A DNA stretch of 64,000 nucleotides from Agromyces cavernae (GTDB lineage: Bacteria > Actinomycetota > Actinomycetes > Actinomycetales > Microbacteriaceae): the NCBI RefSeq assembly GCF_021044935.1, contig NZ_JAJNMP010000002.1, positions 806,001 to 870,000 on the forward strand, read 5' to 3'. The position numbers and the translations under genes are program-made. This document shows, in pieces, positions 8,707-17,749 of the stretch (position 1 is the stretch's first letter; the number at the start of each line of letters is the position of its first letter). The notes beneath the pieces were generated by a model. The model saw only the letters and a list, made by a program, of their open reading frames with translations, was not told the origin of the DNA and did not search any database.

Positions 8707-9492
8707 ATGATGGGGTTCACGCACGCCACGAGCGGCGCAGCCGCCTGGATCGCGGTCACGGGCGCGCTGCCGATCGTGACGTCAGGCGCCTACCCGCTCG
8801 ACCCCGTGGGCGTGCTCGCGGGTGCCGCCGTGTGCGCCGGCGCCGCCCTGCTGCCCGACGCCGACCACCATAGCGCGACGATCGCGCAGTCGGTGCCGGT
8901 CCTGGGTCGCGTGGTGACCGGCGTGGTCGGCGAACTGTCCGGCGGGCATCGGCACGGCGCGCACTCGCCCGTCGCGGTGCTCCTGGTCGCGGTCGGCGCC
9001 TGGGGGCTGACGCTGCTGACCGTGCCGTCGGAGCCGGCCGGCACGATCGCGATCGGCGCCGGGATCGGCACCGCGGCCCTCACGGCCTTCGGGCTGAAGG
9101 CGCGCGGGTTCGCGCGGAACTGGTTCGCTGCCTGGGTGCTCGGCGCACTGCTCGGGGCGTTCATCGTCGTGTTCGCGCCGGAGCAGGTCGCCTGGTTCCC
9201 CCTCGCCGTGACGATCGGGTTCGTCGCGCACCTCGCCGGCGACCTCCTCACCACCGGCGGACTGCCCGGGCTGCTCTGGCCGTGGGTGCCACGGCCGCCC
9301 GAGGTGCTGCGCCCGATGCCGGTGCTGAATCGGCTCTGGCTGCCGAACGGCTACGTCGCACTGCCGCTGCTCGGCGACACCGGCTCGTTCCGCGAGACCA
9401 TGCTCGGCGCTGCCCTCGCGCTGTACTGCTTCGCGGGATTCGCGTACGAGGGTCTTCTGCTCGTGGGCGTCGACGTGTTCGCGGGGTGGTGA
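8707..9492 (+). CDS. Membrane-bound metal-dependent hydrolase, YdjM/DUF457 family
   Basis: Multi-pass membrane protein, 261 aa. It carries the family's metal-ligand motifs in order: FTHATSG at the extreme N-terminus, LLPDADHH near 55-62, and GHRHGAHSP near 80, followed by several hydrophobic helices and a later HLAGDLLTTGG. This is the pattern of LexA-regulated inner-membrane hydrolase YdjM and DUF457 proteins. The ATG at 8707 is followed by a second ATG (8710); either could be used with the GAGGAG upstream. Substrate unknown. No LexA box was recognised. It ends just before a terminator shared with tRNA-Lys. Confidence 0.78.
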   Translation: MMGFTHATSGAAAWIAVTGALPIVTSGAYPLDPVGVLAGAAVCAGAALLPDADHHSATIAQSVPVLGRVVTGVVGELSGGHRHGAHSPVAVLLVAVGAWGLTLLTVPSEPAGTIAIGAGIGTAALTAFGLKARGFARNWFAAWVLGALLGAFIVVFAPEQVAWFPLAVTIGFVAHLAGDLLTTGGLPGLLWPWVPRPPEVLRPMPVLNRLWLPNGYVALPLLGDTGSFRETMLGAALALYCFAGFAYEGLLLVGVDVFAGW

Positions 9493-9506
9493 GCGCACCG
9501 ACGACA

Positions 9507-9546
9507 GAAGCCCGGAACCCACGCGATCTGCGCAGTTCCGGGCTTC
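9507..9546. terminator. Bidirectional terminator hairpin
   Basis: A perfect 12-bp inverted repeat (9507-9518 with 9535-9546, 16-nt loop) lies between the convergent hydrolase gene and tRNA-Lys. Confidence 0.6.
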
Positions 9547-9550
9547 TCGG

Positions 9551-9623
9551 TGCACCCCCAGGGACTTGAACCCTGAACCCACTGATTAAGAGTCAGTTGC
9601 TCTGCCGATTGAGCTAGAGGTGC
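9551..9623 (-). tRNA. tRNA-Lys (anticodon CTT)
   Basis: 73-nt cloverleaf on the minus strand. The acceptor arms GCACCTC and GGGGTGC pair with one G-U, the anticodon loop reads ACTCTTAAT with CTT, the T-arm holds GTTCAAGTC, and the discriminator base is A. CCA is not encoded. Confidence 0.95.
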
Positions 9624-9792
9624 GTGATTCCGGTGATTTTGCGGAACCGGAACCGAGGAACCACGTTATCAGGAGAACGGTCGGCGCGCGAATCGTGGTC
9701 GGCGATCCCCGAACCATCCGGAAACGGCGGGCCCGCACGCCGGTGGGACCGGCTCCGAGGAGCCGATCCCACCGGCGCTGGGTGCGTCACCC

Positions 9793-12700
9793 CTACGGGA
9801 GTACGACCGCATCCGGCAACGGCGCGCCCACGATCGTTCGACCCTCGAGCACCCCATCGACCAGGACCTGGTACTGGACGACCACTCGCAGGAACATCCC
9901 TACATCGGTGTCCGGCGGAACCGTGATGGTGTCCTCATTCGGTGTGTAGGTCGACACGAGGCCGCCCGCGACATCCGGACCGACCGGGAGGGGGGCGTCG
10001 ACCGCGGTACCCCACGGTCCGTCGAGCGAGGCGGAGGTCTGCCAGCTGAACTGGAGGTCCCCGACCGGGGTCACTCCGTCGGGCAGCGTGACCGTCGCGG
10101 TGACGGGCTCGCCCTCGGTCGGCACCGTGATCGGGTCGGTGAGCGTGAGCGCGACCTGGCCGGCCGGCTCGCACGACACCGGCTCGGCACCCGTGATGTC
10201 GAGGCATCCTCCGTTGGCGAACCGCAGCTGCTCGACGTTGACGAGCACATCGAAGCCGTCTTCGGGGAATACCGTCTCGGGGTCGAGCGGGCTGACGATC
10301 AGCGGCGGGTTGGCGGGGTCGAGCGGTTCGACCCGCCAGTACCCGCCACCGAGGTTCGTGACCGAGTAGTCGAGCACGTCGCCGACGTACTGCGCAGTAT
10401 CGACGTCGGTCGCACCGGCCGCATTCACGATCGAGCGGAAGATGTCGACCGCACCTGGGTTGATCTCACCGGAGAGCATCCGGGCCGAGATCTGGTCGGC
10501 GCTGTCGAACCGCTCGGCCTGGTACCCGAGCTGCACTTGCAGCACCGAGTCGCCGTCGATGAAGTCGGATCCGCCGCGACCGTTGATCACGTCGCTGCCC
10601 GCACCACCGAGCATGACCTGGTTCGTCAACTGCGGGTTCAGCGGGTCGAACGGGTCTGCCGGCAGGAACGGCGTCGAGTAGTCGGCACCGCCCGGTCGGA
10701 GCAGCGCTTCGAAGCCGTCGACCAGATCGAGCGCACGCTGCGACAGCTTGTGGAAGATCGCATCCTCAGGAAGCAGGATGTCACCGTCCACGAGGTTGCC
10801 CAGGATCGTGTCGTTGCCGGCACCACCCGAGACCGCCTCGAGCTGGTCGTAGCGGTCGCGCTGCGGGTCCTCACCGGTCTGCTCGAGGAAGATCGACAGG
10901 TCGATGTCCATGTTCACGGTTTCGCCGTAGAACGAGACCCAGTCGTAGCCGAGGTTGCCGAGGAACCGGGTGGTGCCCGACTCGCGACCGACGATGATGT
11001 CATCGCCGCCCTCGCCTTCGACATCGTCGATGTTGCCGCCGGCGATCACGACGTCGTCACCGCCGATGGTGTCGTTCTGCTGCTGGTCGGCGTTGTCGCC
11101 CTGCAGCAGGTCGCCGTGGATGCCGCTCTCCAGCCAGTCGTTGCCCTCATTGCCCTGGACCACGAGCCGGCCGTCGGTACCGAGAACGATGTCGTCGCCC
11201 AGGCTGCCGAACACGGTCTTCTCGTCGGAGCCGTTGGTGACGAAGTCGTCACCGAGGCCGCCCTGCGCGAGGTCGAATCCGTTGCCCGTGCTGATGACGT
11301 CGTTGCCCTGCTTGCCCTTCATGTTCTCATCGCCCTGGATGTCGGTGATGATGTCGTCGCCGGTGCCGCCGACGAGGGAGTCGGCGCCGGAGCCGCCCTC
11401 GATCCGGTCGTTGCCGCCGTAACCCCAGATCGCGTCGTCGCCCTCGTCACCGCGCAGGTTGTTGGCTGCGTCGTTGCCGTGGAACTCGACGTGCTCGGGA
11501 CCGAACCACCGCATCGAGGTCGCCGTCGCCTCGAGCGCCTCAGGCACCGGGTTCGGCAGCGCATCGATGTCGAAGACCTCGTCGGCGACCGAGAAGATGT
11601 CGGCCGGGAGGTTCGACGCGTCGGTGTTGCGTTGGATCATGTCGGAGAACGTGTTCCCCTCGAGTGCCGAGAACAGCTGCTGGCCCGGGTTGCGGAACAG
11701 GTAGTAGAACCGGTCTGCGAACTGCAGGTTCTCGAGCTGCGTCGTGAACACGTACTCGAATGTCGACCCGAGCATCGACTGGAAGGGCTGCAGCCGCTCC
11801 GCCAGTCCGCCGATCCAGAACTCGACGTCCTCGAGGCCCGTGACCGTCTCGCCCGCGACGTTCGCCCACGCACCGGTGCCGTCCATGAAGGCGAACCGGT
11901 CGGCCGGGATCACCGGGGCCGGCGGACCGAAGGCGTTGACCAACTGCGCCTCGATCGCCGTCGAGACCGCGGCCGGGCCACCGAGCACGCGGATCTGCGT
12001 GGCCCCGAGGCGAGCGATCTCGTTCATGACCGAGGCCGGGATGGCACCCTGCGGAACGAGCAGCAGCGGTGCGTTGTTCAGCCCGGCCGCCACGCCGCCC
12101 GCGAGGGCGTCTGGGAAGTTGGTGCCGGTCGCGATGTAGACGCGCTCTGCCGACGTGAAGAACCGCTGGCTGATCGCGACCGCGGTCGCGTAGCGGTCGG
12201 CACCCGCGACCCGCGTGACGGGTCCGTAGGCCGTGAGCGCGTTCGCGACACTCGTGCCGACGGCGCCGGTGCCACCCACGATCACGATCTGTGCGGGATC
12301 GAGCGCCGCGAGCGCGTTCCTCGTGGCCTGCGGAAGCGACGTCGGTGTGGCGAGCAGGATCGGTGACCCGTCCCGTGCCCCGACGGCGGATGCCGCGAGC
12401 GCGTCCGCGTAGTTCAGGCCGTTGGCGATGAACACGCGCGAAACTCCGGGCGCCGCGAACTCCTGCGCGATCTGCGCCGCGGTCGCGTAGCGGTCGGCGC
12501 CGCCGATCCGGACGACCGGTCCGTCGGTGTAGGCGGCGAGCGCGGCGAACGACGCCGTCGAGACCGCCGCCGTACCGCCGAGCACGACGATGCGCTGCGG
12601 GCGCAGGCGGATGAGCTCACCAGCTGTGGCCGCCCCGATCTCACCCGGCGTCGCCGCGTTGGTGAGCAGGATGGGGCCGCCCTCGGCCGCCGCCGCCACG

Positions 12701-15270
12701 CCGCCCGCGAGAGCGTCGGGGAAGTTGAGGCCGTTGGTGATGTACGCGACTGGGATCCCCGGTCCGTCGGCGGGCGGGGTCGGGAAGGTGTCGAAGCTGA
12801 TCCTCGCCGCCGTCTCGAACCGGCTCGCGCCGGCCAGGCGAGCGAAGAACTCCTCGCCTTGCAGCTGACCGTCGACGATCAACGACGCCGCATCGCGCTT
12901 CGCTTCGATCGTGTCGGCCGCGAGGATCGTCGGGTGCTTGCCGTACGCCGCCACGAAGTTGATGAGCGACGCCGTGCTGGTCGAACGACCGAAGTTGTCG
13001 CCGTTCTTGATGTTCGCCCCGAAGTCCCGCCAGTTCGCGTACGGCTCGAGCACCGCGTTGCCGGTGCGCTCGAAGAGCGTCTGGCGCACCTCCTGCAGCG
13101 GCGGCACGCCGGTGTCGCGGCCGCGCATCAGGTTGAGCGACGGCAGGTCGAGCGGCAGGCCCAGCAGGTTGTTGCGCAGCGTGTCGACCACGTGCTGGTC
13201 GATCTGGCTGCCCCGAGCCGAGGTCATGCCGTTGATGAGCGAGCCTGCCGCCTCCTCGGCGGGAATGGTTCCGCCTTCGTCGTACAGGACGGGGTTCAGG
13301 AAGCCCTCGAGCAATGGGACATCCTGGAACTGCGTCGGCGCAGCACCGCTCGTCGTCTGGTCGACCGCGCTGCGACCGATCGTGTCGGTCATCATCGAGT
13401 GGCCGAACCGGTACACCGTGTGCGCGAACTCGGCGAAGATCGCCGGGTCGAGCGAATTGTTGTAGCCGTTCTCGTTTCCGACGATCTCACCCACGGGGGC
13501 GAGCTTGCGCGCGAACTCCTCGAACACGAGGTGCTGGTACTGCATCTCGGTCGCGAACTTCGCCGCCTGGAAGAGACGCTGCTCGTAGGTCCAGTCGTCG
13601 GCCTCGGGCTGGGGAAGCTCCCAGCCTGCCTTCGCGTCGACGGTGTACGTGTGAGCTTCGCCGCGGAAGGCGTTGGCGAACTGCTGGCGTACGTTGTCGT
13701 CGGCGGCCGACTCCGGGTTGAGCAGCTCGGGACGCAGGCCGTTGAGCACGTCTTCGACCTGGCCGACCATGCGGTTGTGCTCGGCGTGGAACACCGCGTG
13801 CACCGCCGTCAGGCCGATGTTCTCGTTGACTCGGCCGTCACCGGCCATGAAGTGCTCGTCGAGGGTCGCGTTGTCGTAGCCCGTGAGCACCGGCTGGCCG
13901 TTGGCGTCCAGCACCGGGCTGCCGTCGGGGTTGAAACGCGGCAGGAGGTTGCCGTTCGCGTCGACCACGGGCGTCGAGCCGTGCGCGATGTCGTCGAGGA
14001 AGGCGTGGCCCGTGCCGACCGCGTTGTCGGGAACCGGAACACCGCCGGGGCCTGCGGGCACCAGGGAGGTGACGCCGGCTGCGTCGGCGACCACGAACTG
14101 CGGGTAGCCGTTCGCGCCGGGGATGAAGTTGCCGTACGGGTCCGTGGCCAGCAGCGGGATGTCGAGCAGGTCGGCGTCGGTGAGCTGGATGCCCAGGATG
14201 TCGTTGGCCTGGGCCTTGACGTCACGCCACTTGGACATGCCGCCGGCGACGCCCTCGATCAGGTGACCGGTCGCCTGCGGCGCGCCGCCGACGAGTGCGT
14301 ACGCGCGCAGGAACACCTGGTGCGACGGGTGCGATGCGTAGGTCTGGTTCTGATCGATGAACGGGCTCGTGATGTTCTTGTGCTCGGTCGTCGGGTTGCC
14401 GGCCTCATCGAGGACCCGCGTCGCACGCGAGAGCGTGATGAAGTTCGTCGGCGAACCCGCGACGAAGAGCGGGTCGTCGGGCTGCAGCGGCACCACGATC
14501 GTGCCGTTGCCACCCTTGCCGACGAGGTCGAGGCCGTGGTCGAAGAACTGGCCGAAGAAGCCCATGAACGTGTTGAACGGAGCCGAGAGCCCCTCATCGG
14601 GAGCGGTGTTCGGCGTCGTCACGCGGCCGTCGATTCCGGGAACCTCGGACGCGAACCCCTCGGCGACCGCATCCTGGATCGCGGGGTTGGTCATGTTCTG
14701 GTCGACGATCAGGTTGCTGACCGTGCGCGGGTCCGAGTCGTAGACGATGCCGTCGGTCTGCTGATAGCAGGTCGTGCCGGCCGCGCACATCGCGGTCTGC
14801 GCCGGAGTGTTGGCCGGGAATCCCAGGGATGCGACGGCTGGATCGGCCTGGCGCCAGTACGCCGGGACGAGCCGCGGGAATGCGACGTCCGAAGCGCCGA
14901 ACTGGCTGCCGTTCAGGTTCGGGTTGATGTTGTTCTCTTCGCCCGAGACGGTGCGCAGGCCGGTCGGCTTCGAGTCGGTCGCGGCGCACTTGCGCGGTTC
15001 TGCGGGGGTCGGCGTGCAGAGGATCGCGTTGCCCGCCGCGTGGGCCTCGGAGACCTGGATCTGCCGCAGGATGAACTCGAGGTCGTTCTGCGTGAGCACG
15101 AACGAGGGATCGCCGTCGGTGGCCGCGTACGCGGGAGGTGCGCTCGAGGGCGACGCCAGGTTGCCGATCAGGAGGGTTGCGATCGCGGTGATCATGGCGA
15201 TCGCCACGAGCCACAGTCGCCGCGGGTCACGCAGACCGTCAGCGGCTGGTAGGGCAGTTCGAGTACTCAC
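9793..15270 (-). CDS. Secreted animal-type haem peroxidase with inserted CWB2 repeats and RTX tail (paralogue 2)
   Basis: Predicted extracellular haem peroxidase, 1825 aa, collinear with the product of 2001-7820. The GTG at 15270 has AAGGAG 6 nt upstream. The signal peptide ends AYA near residue 49. Peroxidase motifs are FGQFFDHGLDL near 243, FHAEHNRM, VYRFGHSMM near 623 and LMRGRDTG. Three CWB2 repeats lie at about 808-1118, then the catalytic domain resumes (FAFMDGTG, GLEDVEFWIGGLAE, NTFSDMIQRNTD, to about 1233). RTX nonapeptides occupy about 1260-1427 with a further short set near 1555-1575, and a beta-sandwich region ends the protein, shorter than in paralogue 1. CWB2 trimers bind anionic wall polymers in clostridia; here they probably tether the enzyme to the wall. 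Confidence 0.87.
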   Translation of the reverse strand: MSTRTALPAADGLRDPRRLWLVAIAMITAIATLLIGNLASPSSAPPAYAATDGDPSFVLTQNDLEFILRQIQVSEAHAAGNAILCTPTPAEPRKCAATDSKPTGLRTVSGEENNINPNLNGSQFGASDVAFPRLVPAYWRQADPAVASLGFPANTPAQTAMCAAGTTCYQQTDGIVYDSDPRTVSNLIVDQNMTNPAIQDAVAEGFASEVPGIDGRVTTPNTAPDEGLSAPFNTFMGFFGQFFDHGLDLVGKGGNGTIVVPLQPDDPLFVAGSPTNFITLSRATRVLDEAGNPTTEHKNITSPFIDQNQTYASHPSHQVFLRAYALVGGAPQATGHLIEGVAGGMSKWRDVKAQANDILGIQLTDADLLDIPLLATDPYGNFIPGANGYPQFVVADAAGVTSLVPAGPGGVPVPDNAVGTGHAFLDDIAHGSTPVVDANGNLLPRFNPDGSPVLDANGQPVLTGYDNATLDEHFMAGDGRVNENIGLTAVHAVFHAEHNRMVGQVEDVLNGLRPELLNPESAADDNVRQQFANAFRGEAHTYTVDAKAGWELPQPEADDWTYEQRLFQAAKFATEMQYQHLVFEEFARKLAPVGEIVGNENGYNNSLDPAIFAEFAHTVYRFGHSMMTDTIGRSAVDQTTSGAAPTQFQDVPLLEGFLNPVLYDEGGTIPAEEAAGSLINGMTSARGSQIDQHVVDTLRNNLLGLPLDLPSLNLMRGRDTGVPPLQEVRQTLFERTGNAVLEPYANWRDFGANIKNGDNFGRSTSTASLINFVAAYGKHPTILAADTIEAKRDAASLIVDGQLQGEEFFARLAGASRFETAARISFDTFPTPPADGPGIPVAYITNGLNFPDALAGGVAAAAEGGPILLTNAATPGEIGAATAGELIRLRPQRIVVLGGTAAVSTASFAALAAYTDGPVVRIGGADRYATAAQIAQEFAAPGVSRVFIANGLNYADALAASAVGARDGSPILLATPTSLPQATRNALAALDPAQIVIVGGTGAVGTSVANALTAYGPVTRVAGADRYATAVAISQRFFTSAERVYIATGTNFPDALAGGVAAGLNNAPLLLVPQGAIPASVMNEIARLGATQIRVLGGPAAVSTAIEAQLVNAFGPPAPVIPADRFAFMDGTGAWANVAGETVTGLEDVEFWIGGLAERLQPFQSMLGSTFEYVFTTQLENLQFADRFYYLFRNPGQQLFSALEGNTFSDMIQRNTDASNLPADIFSVADEVFDIDALPNPVPEALEATATSMRWFGPEHVEFHGNDAANNLRGDEGDDAIWGYGGNDRIEGGSGADSLVGGTGDDIITDIQGDENMKGKQGNDVISTGNGFDLAQGGLGDDFVTNGSDEKTVFGSLGDDIVLGTDGRLVVQGNEGNDWLESGIHGDLLQGDNADQQQNDTIGGDDVVIAGGNIDDVEGEGGDDIIVGRESGTTRFLGNLGYDWVSFYGETVNMDIDLSIFLEQTGEDPQRDRYDQLEAVSGGAGNDTILGNLVDGDILLPEDAIFHKLSQRALDLVDGFEALLRPGGADYSTPFLPADPFDPLNPQLTNQVMLGGAGSDVINGRGGSDFIDGDSVLQVQLGYQAERFDSADQISARMLSGEINPGAVDIFRSIVNAAGATDVDTAQYVGDVLDYSVTNLGGGYWRVEPLDPANPPLIVSPLDPETVFPEDGFDVLVNVEQLRFANGGCLDITGAEPVSCEPAGQVALTLTDPITVPTEGEPVTATVTLPDGVTPVGDLQFSWQTSASLDGPWGTAVDAPLPVGPDVAGGLVSTYTPNEDTITVPPDTDVGMFLRVVVQYQVLVDGVLEGRTIVGAPLPDAVVLP

Positions 15271-15388
15271 GGGGCGCTCCTTGAGACGTGGCGGCCCTGA
15301 CGGATCCGCCGTGAATGAACCCACCCGGTGCCCCGGCATCGCTGCCGGGATCCCGCAGCGGTCGGCGCCTGGACCGGCCACTGCGCCT

Positions 15389-15450
15389 GTTCTAACCCCG
15401 TTGTCGAGACATACTCAAGACGCTGGAACCAAATTCCCCCCGTACTGGGG
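15389..15450 (-). promoter_or_regulatory. Putative promoter and activator-like motif of peroxidase 2
   Basis: -10-like TAGAAC (minus strand, 15394-15389) with a weak TTGAGT -35, and CCCCGTACTGGGG at 15438-15450 exactly 43 nt beyond the -10. GGAnnnAAAT sits at 15425-15434. This matches the arrangement upstream of peroxidase 1. Confidence 0.5.
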
Positions 15451-15471
15451 GACGATATGAGCTTCGCTCAA

Positions 15472-17670
15472 TTACCGGACGATGCTCTCCGTTTCGGGTT
15501 CCCGAAACCCCGTGCGAGAGCGCGCACCCGGCCACCAGATCGTCGGCCCGAGGTCGTACGCCGCCGCCGGCACGAGCAACGTGCGAACCACGAATGTGTC
15601 GAGGAGCACGCCGAACGCCACGATGAACGCGATCTGAGCCAGGAAGAGCAGCGGCAGGACGCCCAGCGCCGCAAAGGTCGCCGCGAGGATGACCCCCGCC
15701 GACGTGATGACGCCGCCGGTGAGCACGAGGCCGCGCAGCACCCCGTCGCGCACCCCGTGACGGGCGCCCTCCTCGCGAGCGCGCGTCATCAGGAAGATGT
15801 TGTAGTCGACGCCGAGTGCGATCAGGAACACGAAGGCGAAGAGCGGAACCGTGGGATCGGCGCCCGAGAACCCGAACAGCGTGTTGAAGATGATCGCCGA
15901 GAACCCGAGTGCAGCGGCATACGAGAGTGCGACGCTCGCGATGAGCAGCAGCGGGGCGACGAGCGCGCGCAGGAGCACCATGAGCACCAGCAGCACGGCC
16001 AGGAGCACGAGCGGGATGATGAGCGTGCGATCGCTCGTCGCGGCGGCGTTGCCGTCGACGTCGATCGCGGTCTGACCGCCCACGAGGATGCCGGCGTCGA
16101 CGTCGTCGAGCGCCGTTCGAAGCTCGCGCACGGTCGATTCCGCCTGCGGCGTGTCGGCCGCCGACGTCAGGGTGACCTCGAGCAACACGGTGTCGTCGAC
16201 GACGATCGGGGCGGGGGCGATGCCGGCACCCACGGCGAACGGCTGGACGCCGTCGGGCGTGATCGGCGCTGGGCCGGCGAGCGTCGCGATGCGCACCGAG
16301 TCGACGCCCGGCACATCCAGGGCCCGCTCGGTCGCGGGGAGGATCGCGTCGACGCCGACGACGAGGACCGCGGGCGTCCCTGCGCCCGCCGGGAAGTGCT
16401 CGGCGATCACGTCGAGTCCCTCGCGCGCGGGCGAGGCGCCGAGCACGTACTCGCTCGAGGGCGATCCGTCGGCGCGCAGCTGCGTGAGGCCGAGCGCCAT
16501 GACCGCCAGCACGAGCGTCGAGACGACCCAGACCGCGCGCGGTCGGCGGGCGATGCGGCGCGCGAGTCGAGCCCAGACGCCCGCTCCGCCGAGCACGTCG
16601 GCATGCGTCGGGTCGGTGGCGACGGACTTCAGGCGTCGGGGCCAGAATGCGGCGCGACCCGCCCACAGCAGCAGCACCGGAAGCAGGGTGAAGGCCGCGA
16701 GCAGCGCGAACACGATGCCGATCGCGGCGACCGGGCCGAGGGTGCGGTTCGAGTCGAGCTGACTGAGCAGCAGCACCGTGAGCGAGACGATCACCGTCGC
16801 TCCCGAGGCGAGGATCGGCTGCCAAGACCCCTTGAGGGCCTCGAGCGTCGCGTCCCACCGCGCGCCGCGTCGCGCGAGCGCCTCGGTGTAGCGCGAGATG
16901 TAGAGCAGGGCGTAGTTCGTCGTCGCCCCGATGACGAGGATCAGCAGGATGCCCTGCGTCTGTCCGGCGAGCAGGATGACCCCGCTGCGAGCCAGGGCCG
17001 AGACGACGAGCACCGCGCCGCACAGCGCCGAGAGACTGGTCACGAGCACGATGAGCGGCAGGAGGACCGACCGGTACACGATGACGAGCACGAGCAGCAC
17101 CGCGGCGAGTGCGACGAGCAGCAGCAGCCCGTCGATGCCCTGGAACGCGGTGATGATGTCGCTCGTGAACCCCGCCGGCCCGGTCACGTGGACCTGCAGC
17201 CCATCGGGCGCGACGTCGGCAAGCCGGGATCGCAGGGCGGTGACGGCCTCGTCGATCTCACCCACGGACGCGACGGGGATCACGAGCTCGGCCGCAAGCC
17301 GGTCGTCGGAGACGATGACCGGCGTCGCGTCGAAGACCCGCACGCCCTCGATCGGCTCGATGCGGCGCACGCCCCGATCGATCTCGGACTCCACGAAGGC
17401 GTCGATCGGCGCGTCGGCTTCGAAGACCACGACGGCGTACGTCACGCCCTCGAGGGCGAACTGCTGCTGCAGGTCGCGCACCTGCGTGGACTCGGCCGTG
17501 GCCGGCAGGAATTGCACGCGATCGTTGGTCGACAGTTCGCTGAGCTGGCTGAACATGCGCCCGCCCACGAGGAACAGCACAGTCCAGATCAGGATGAGCG
17601 CGACGGGGCCGGCGATGCGCAGCCATCGCGGGGCACCTGCGAGCCCAGAACCACGTGCGTCGGGATTCAT
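15472..17670 (-). CDS. MMPL-family RND transporter
   Basis: Proton-driven membrane exporter of the MMPL/RND superfamily, 732 aa. It has the two-fold repeat expected: one N-terminal TM helix, an extracytoplasmic loop, five TM helices (about 175-345), a cytosolic linker rich in Arg, then a second set (from about 370). The second-half proton-relay motif LGVDYNIFLMTRAREE keeps Asp-Tyr, but the first-half equivalent reads IGATTNYALLYISRYTE, with Asn in place of Asp. The substrate is unknown; relatives export lipids or drugs. Translation starts at ATG 17670, 7 nt from a -10 box, so the mRNA is probably leaderless. It lies downstream of no other gene on this strand. Confidence 0.87.
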   Translation of the reverse strand: MNPDARGSGLAGAPRWLRIAGPVALILIWTVLFLVGGRMFSQLSELSTNDRVQFLPATAESTQVRDLQQQFALEGVTYAVVVFEADAPIDAFVESEIDRGVRRIEPIEGVRVFDATPVIVSDDRLAAELVIPVASVGEIDEAVTALRSRLADVAPDGLQVHVTGPAGFTSDIITAFQGIDGLLLLVALAAVLLVLVIVYRSVLLPLIVLVTSLSALCGAVLVVSALARSGVILLAGQTQGILLILVIGATTNYALLYISRYTEALARRGARWDATLEALKGSWQPILASGATVIVSLTVLLLSQLDSNRTLGPVAAIGIVFALLAAFTLLPVLLLWAGRAAFWPRRLKSVATDPTHADVLGGAGVWARLARRIARRPRAVWVVSTLVLAVMALGLTQLRADGSPSSEYVLGASPAREGLDVIAEHFPAGAGTPAVLVVGVDAILPATERALDVPGVDSVRIATLAGPAPITPDGVQPFAVGAGIAPAPIVVDDTVLLEVTLTSAADTPQAESTVRELRTALDDVDAGILVGGQTAIDVDGNAAATSDRTLIIPLVLLAVLLVLMVLLRALVAPLLLIASVALSYAAALGFSAIIFNTLFGFSGADPTVPLFAFVFLIALGVDYNIFLMTRAREEGARHGVRDGVLRGLVLTGGVITSAGVILAATFAALGVLPLLFLAQIAFIVAFGVLLDTFVVRTLLVPAAAYDLGPTIWWPGARSRTGFREPETESIVR

Positions 17671-17677
17671 GCGTCAC

Positions 17678-17683
17678 AATCTA
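17678..17683 (-). promoter_or_regulatory. -10 box, leaderless MMPL gene
   Basis: TAGATT on the minus strand, 7 nt before the ATG at 17670. Confidence 0.55.
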
Positions 17684-17737
17684 GGGCGTCGACCGTCTCG
17701 CACGCGTGATTGCGGGCCCGCACGATTGCGTGCCGGA

Positions 17738-17743
17738 TAGCCT
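17738..17743 (+). promoter_or_regulatory. -10 box, leaderless hisN
   Basis: TAGCCT ends 6 nt before the GTG at 17750, placing transcription start on the start codon. No Shine-Dalgarno is present. Confidence 0.6.
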
Positions 17744-17749
17744 GAGACG

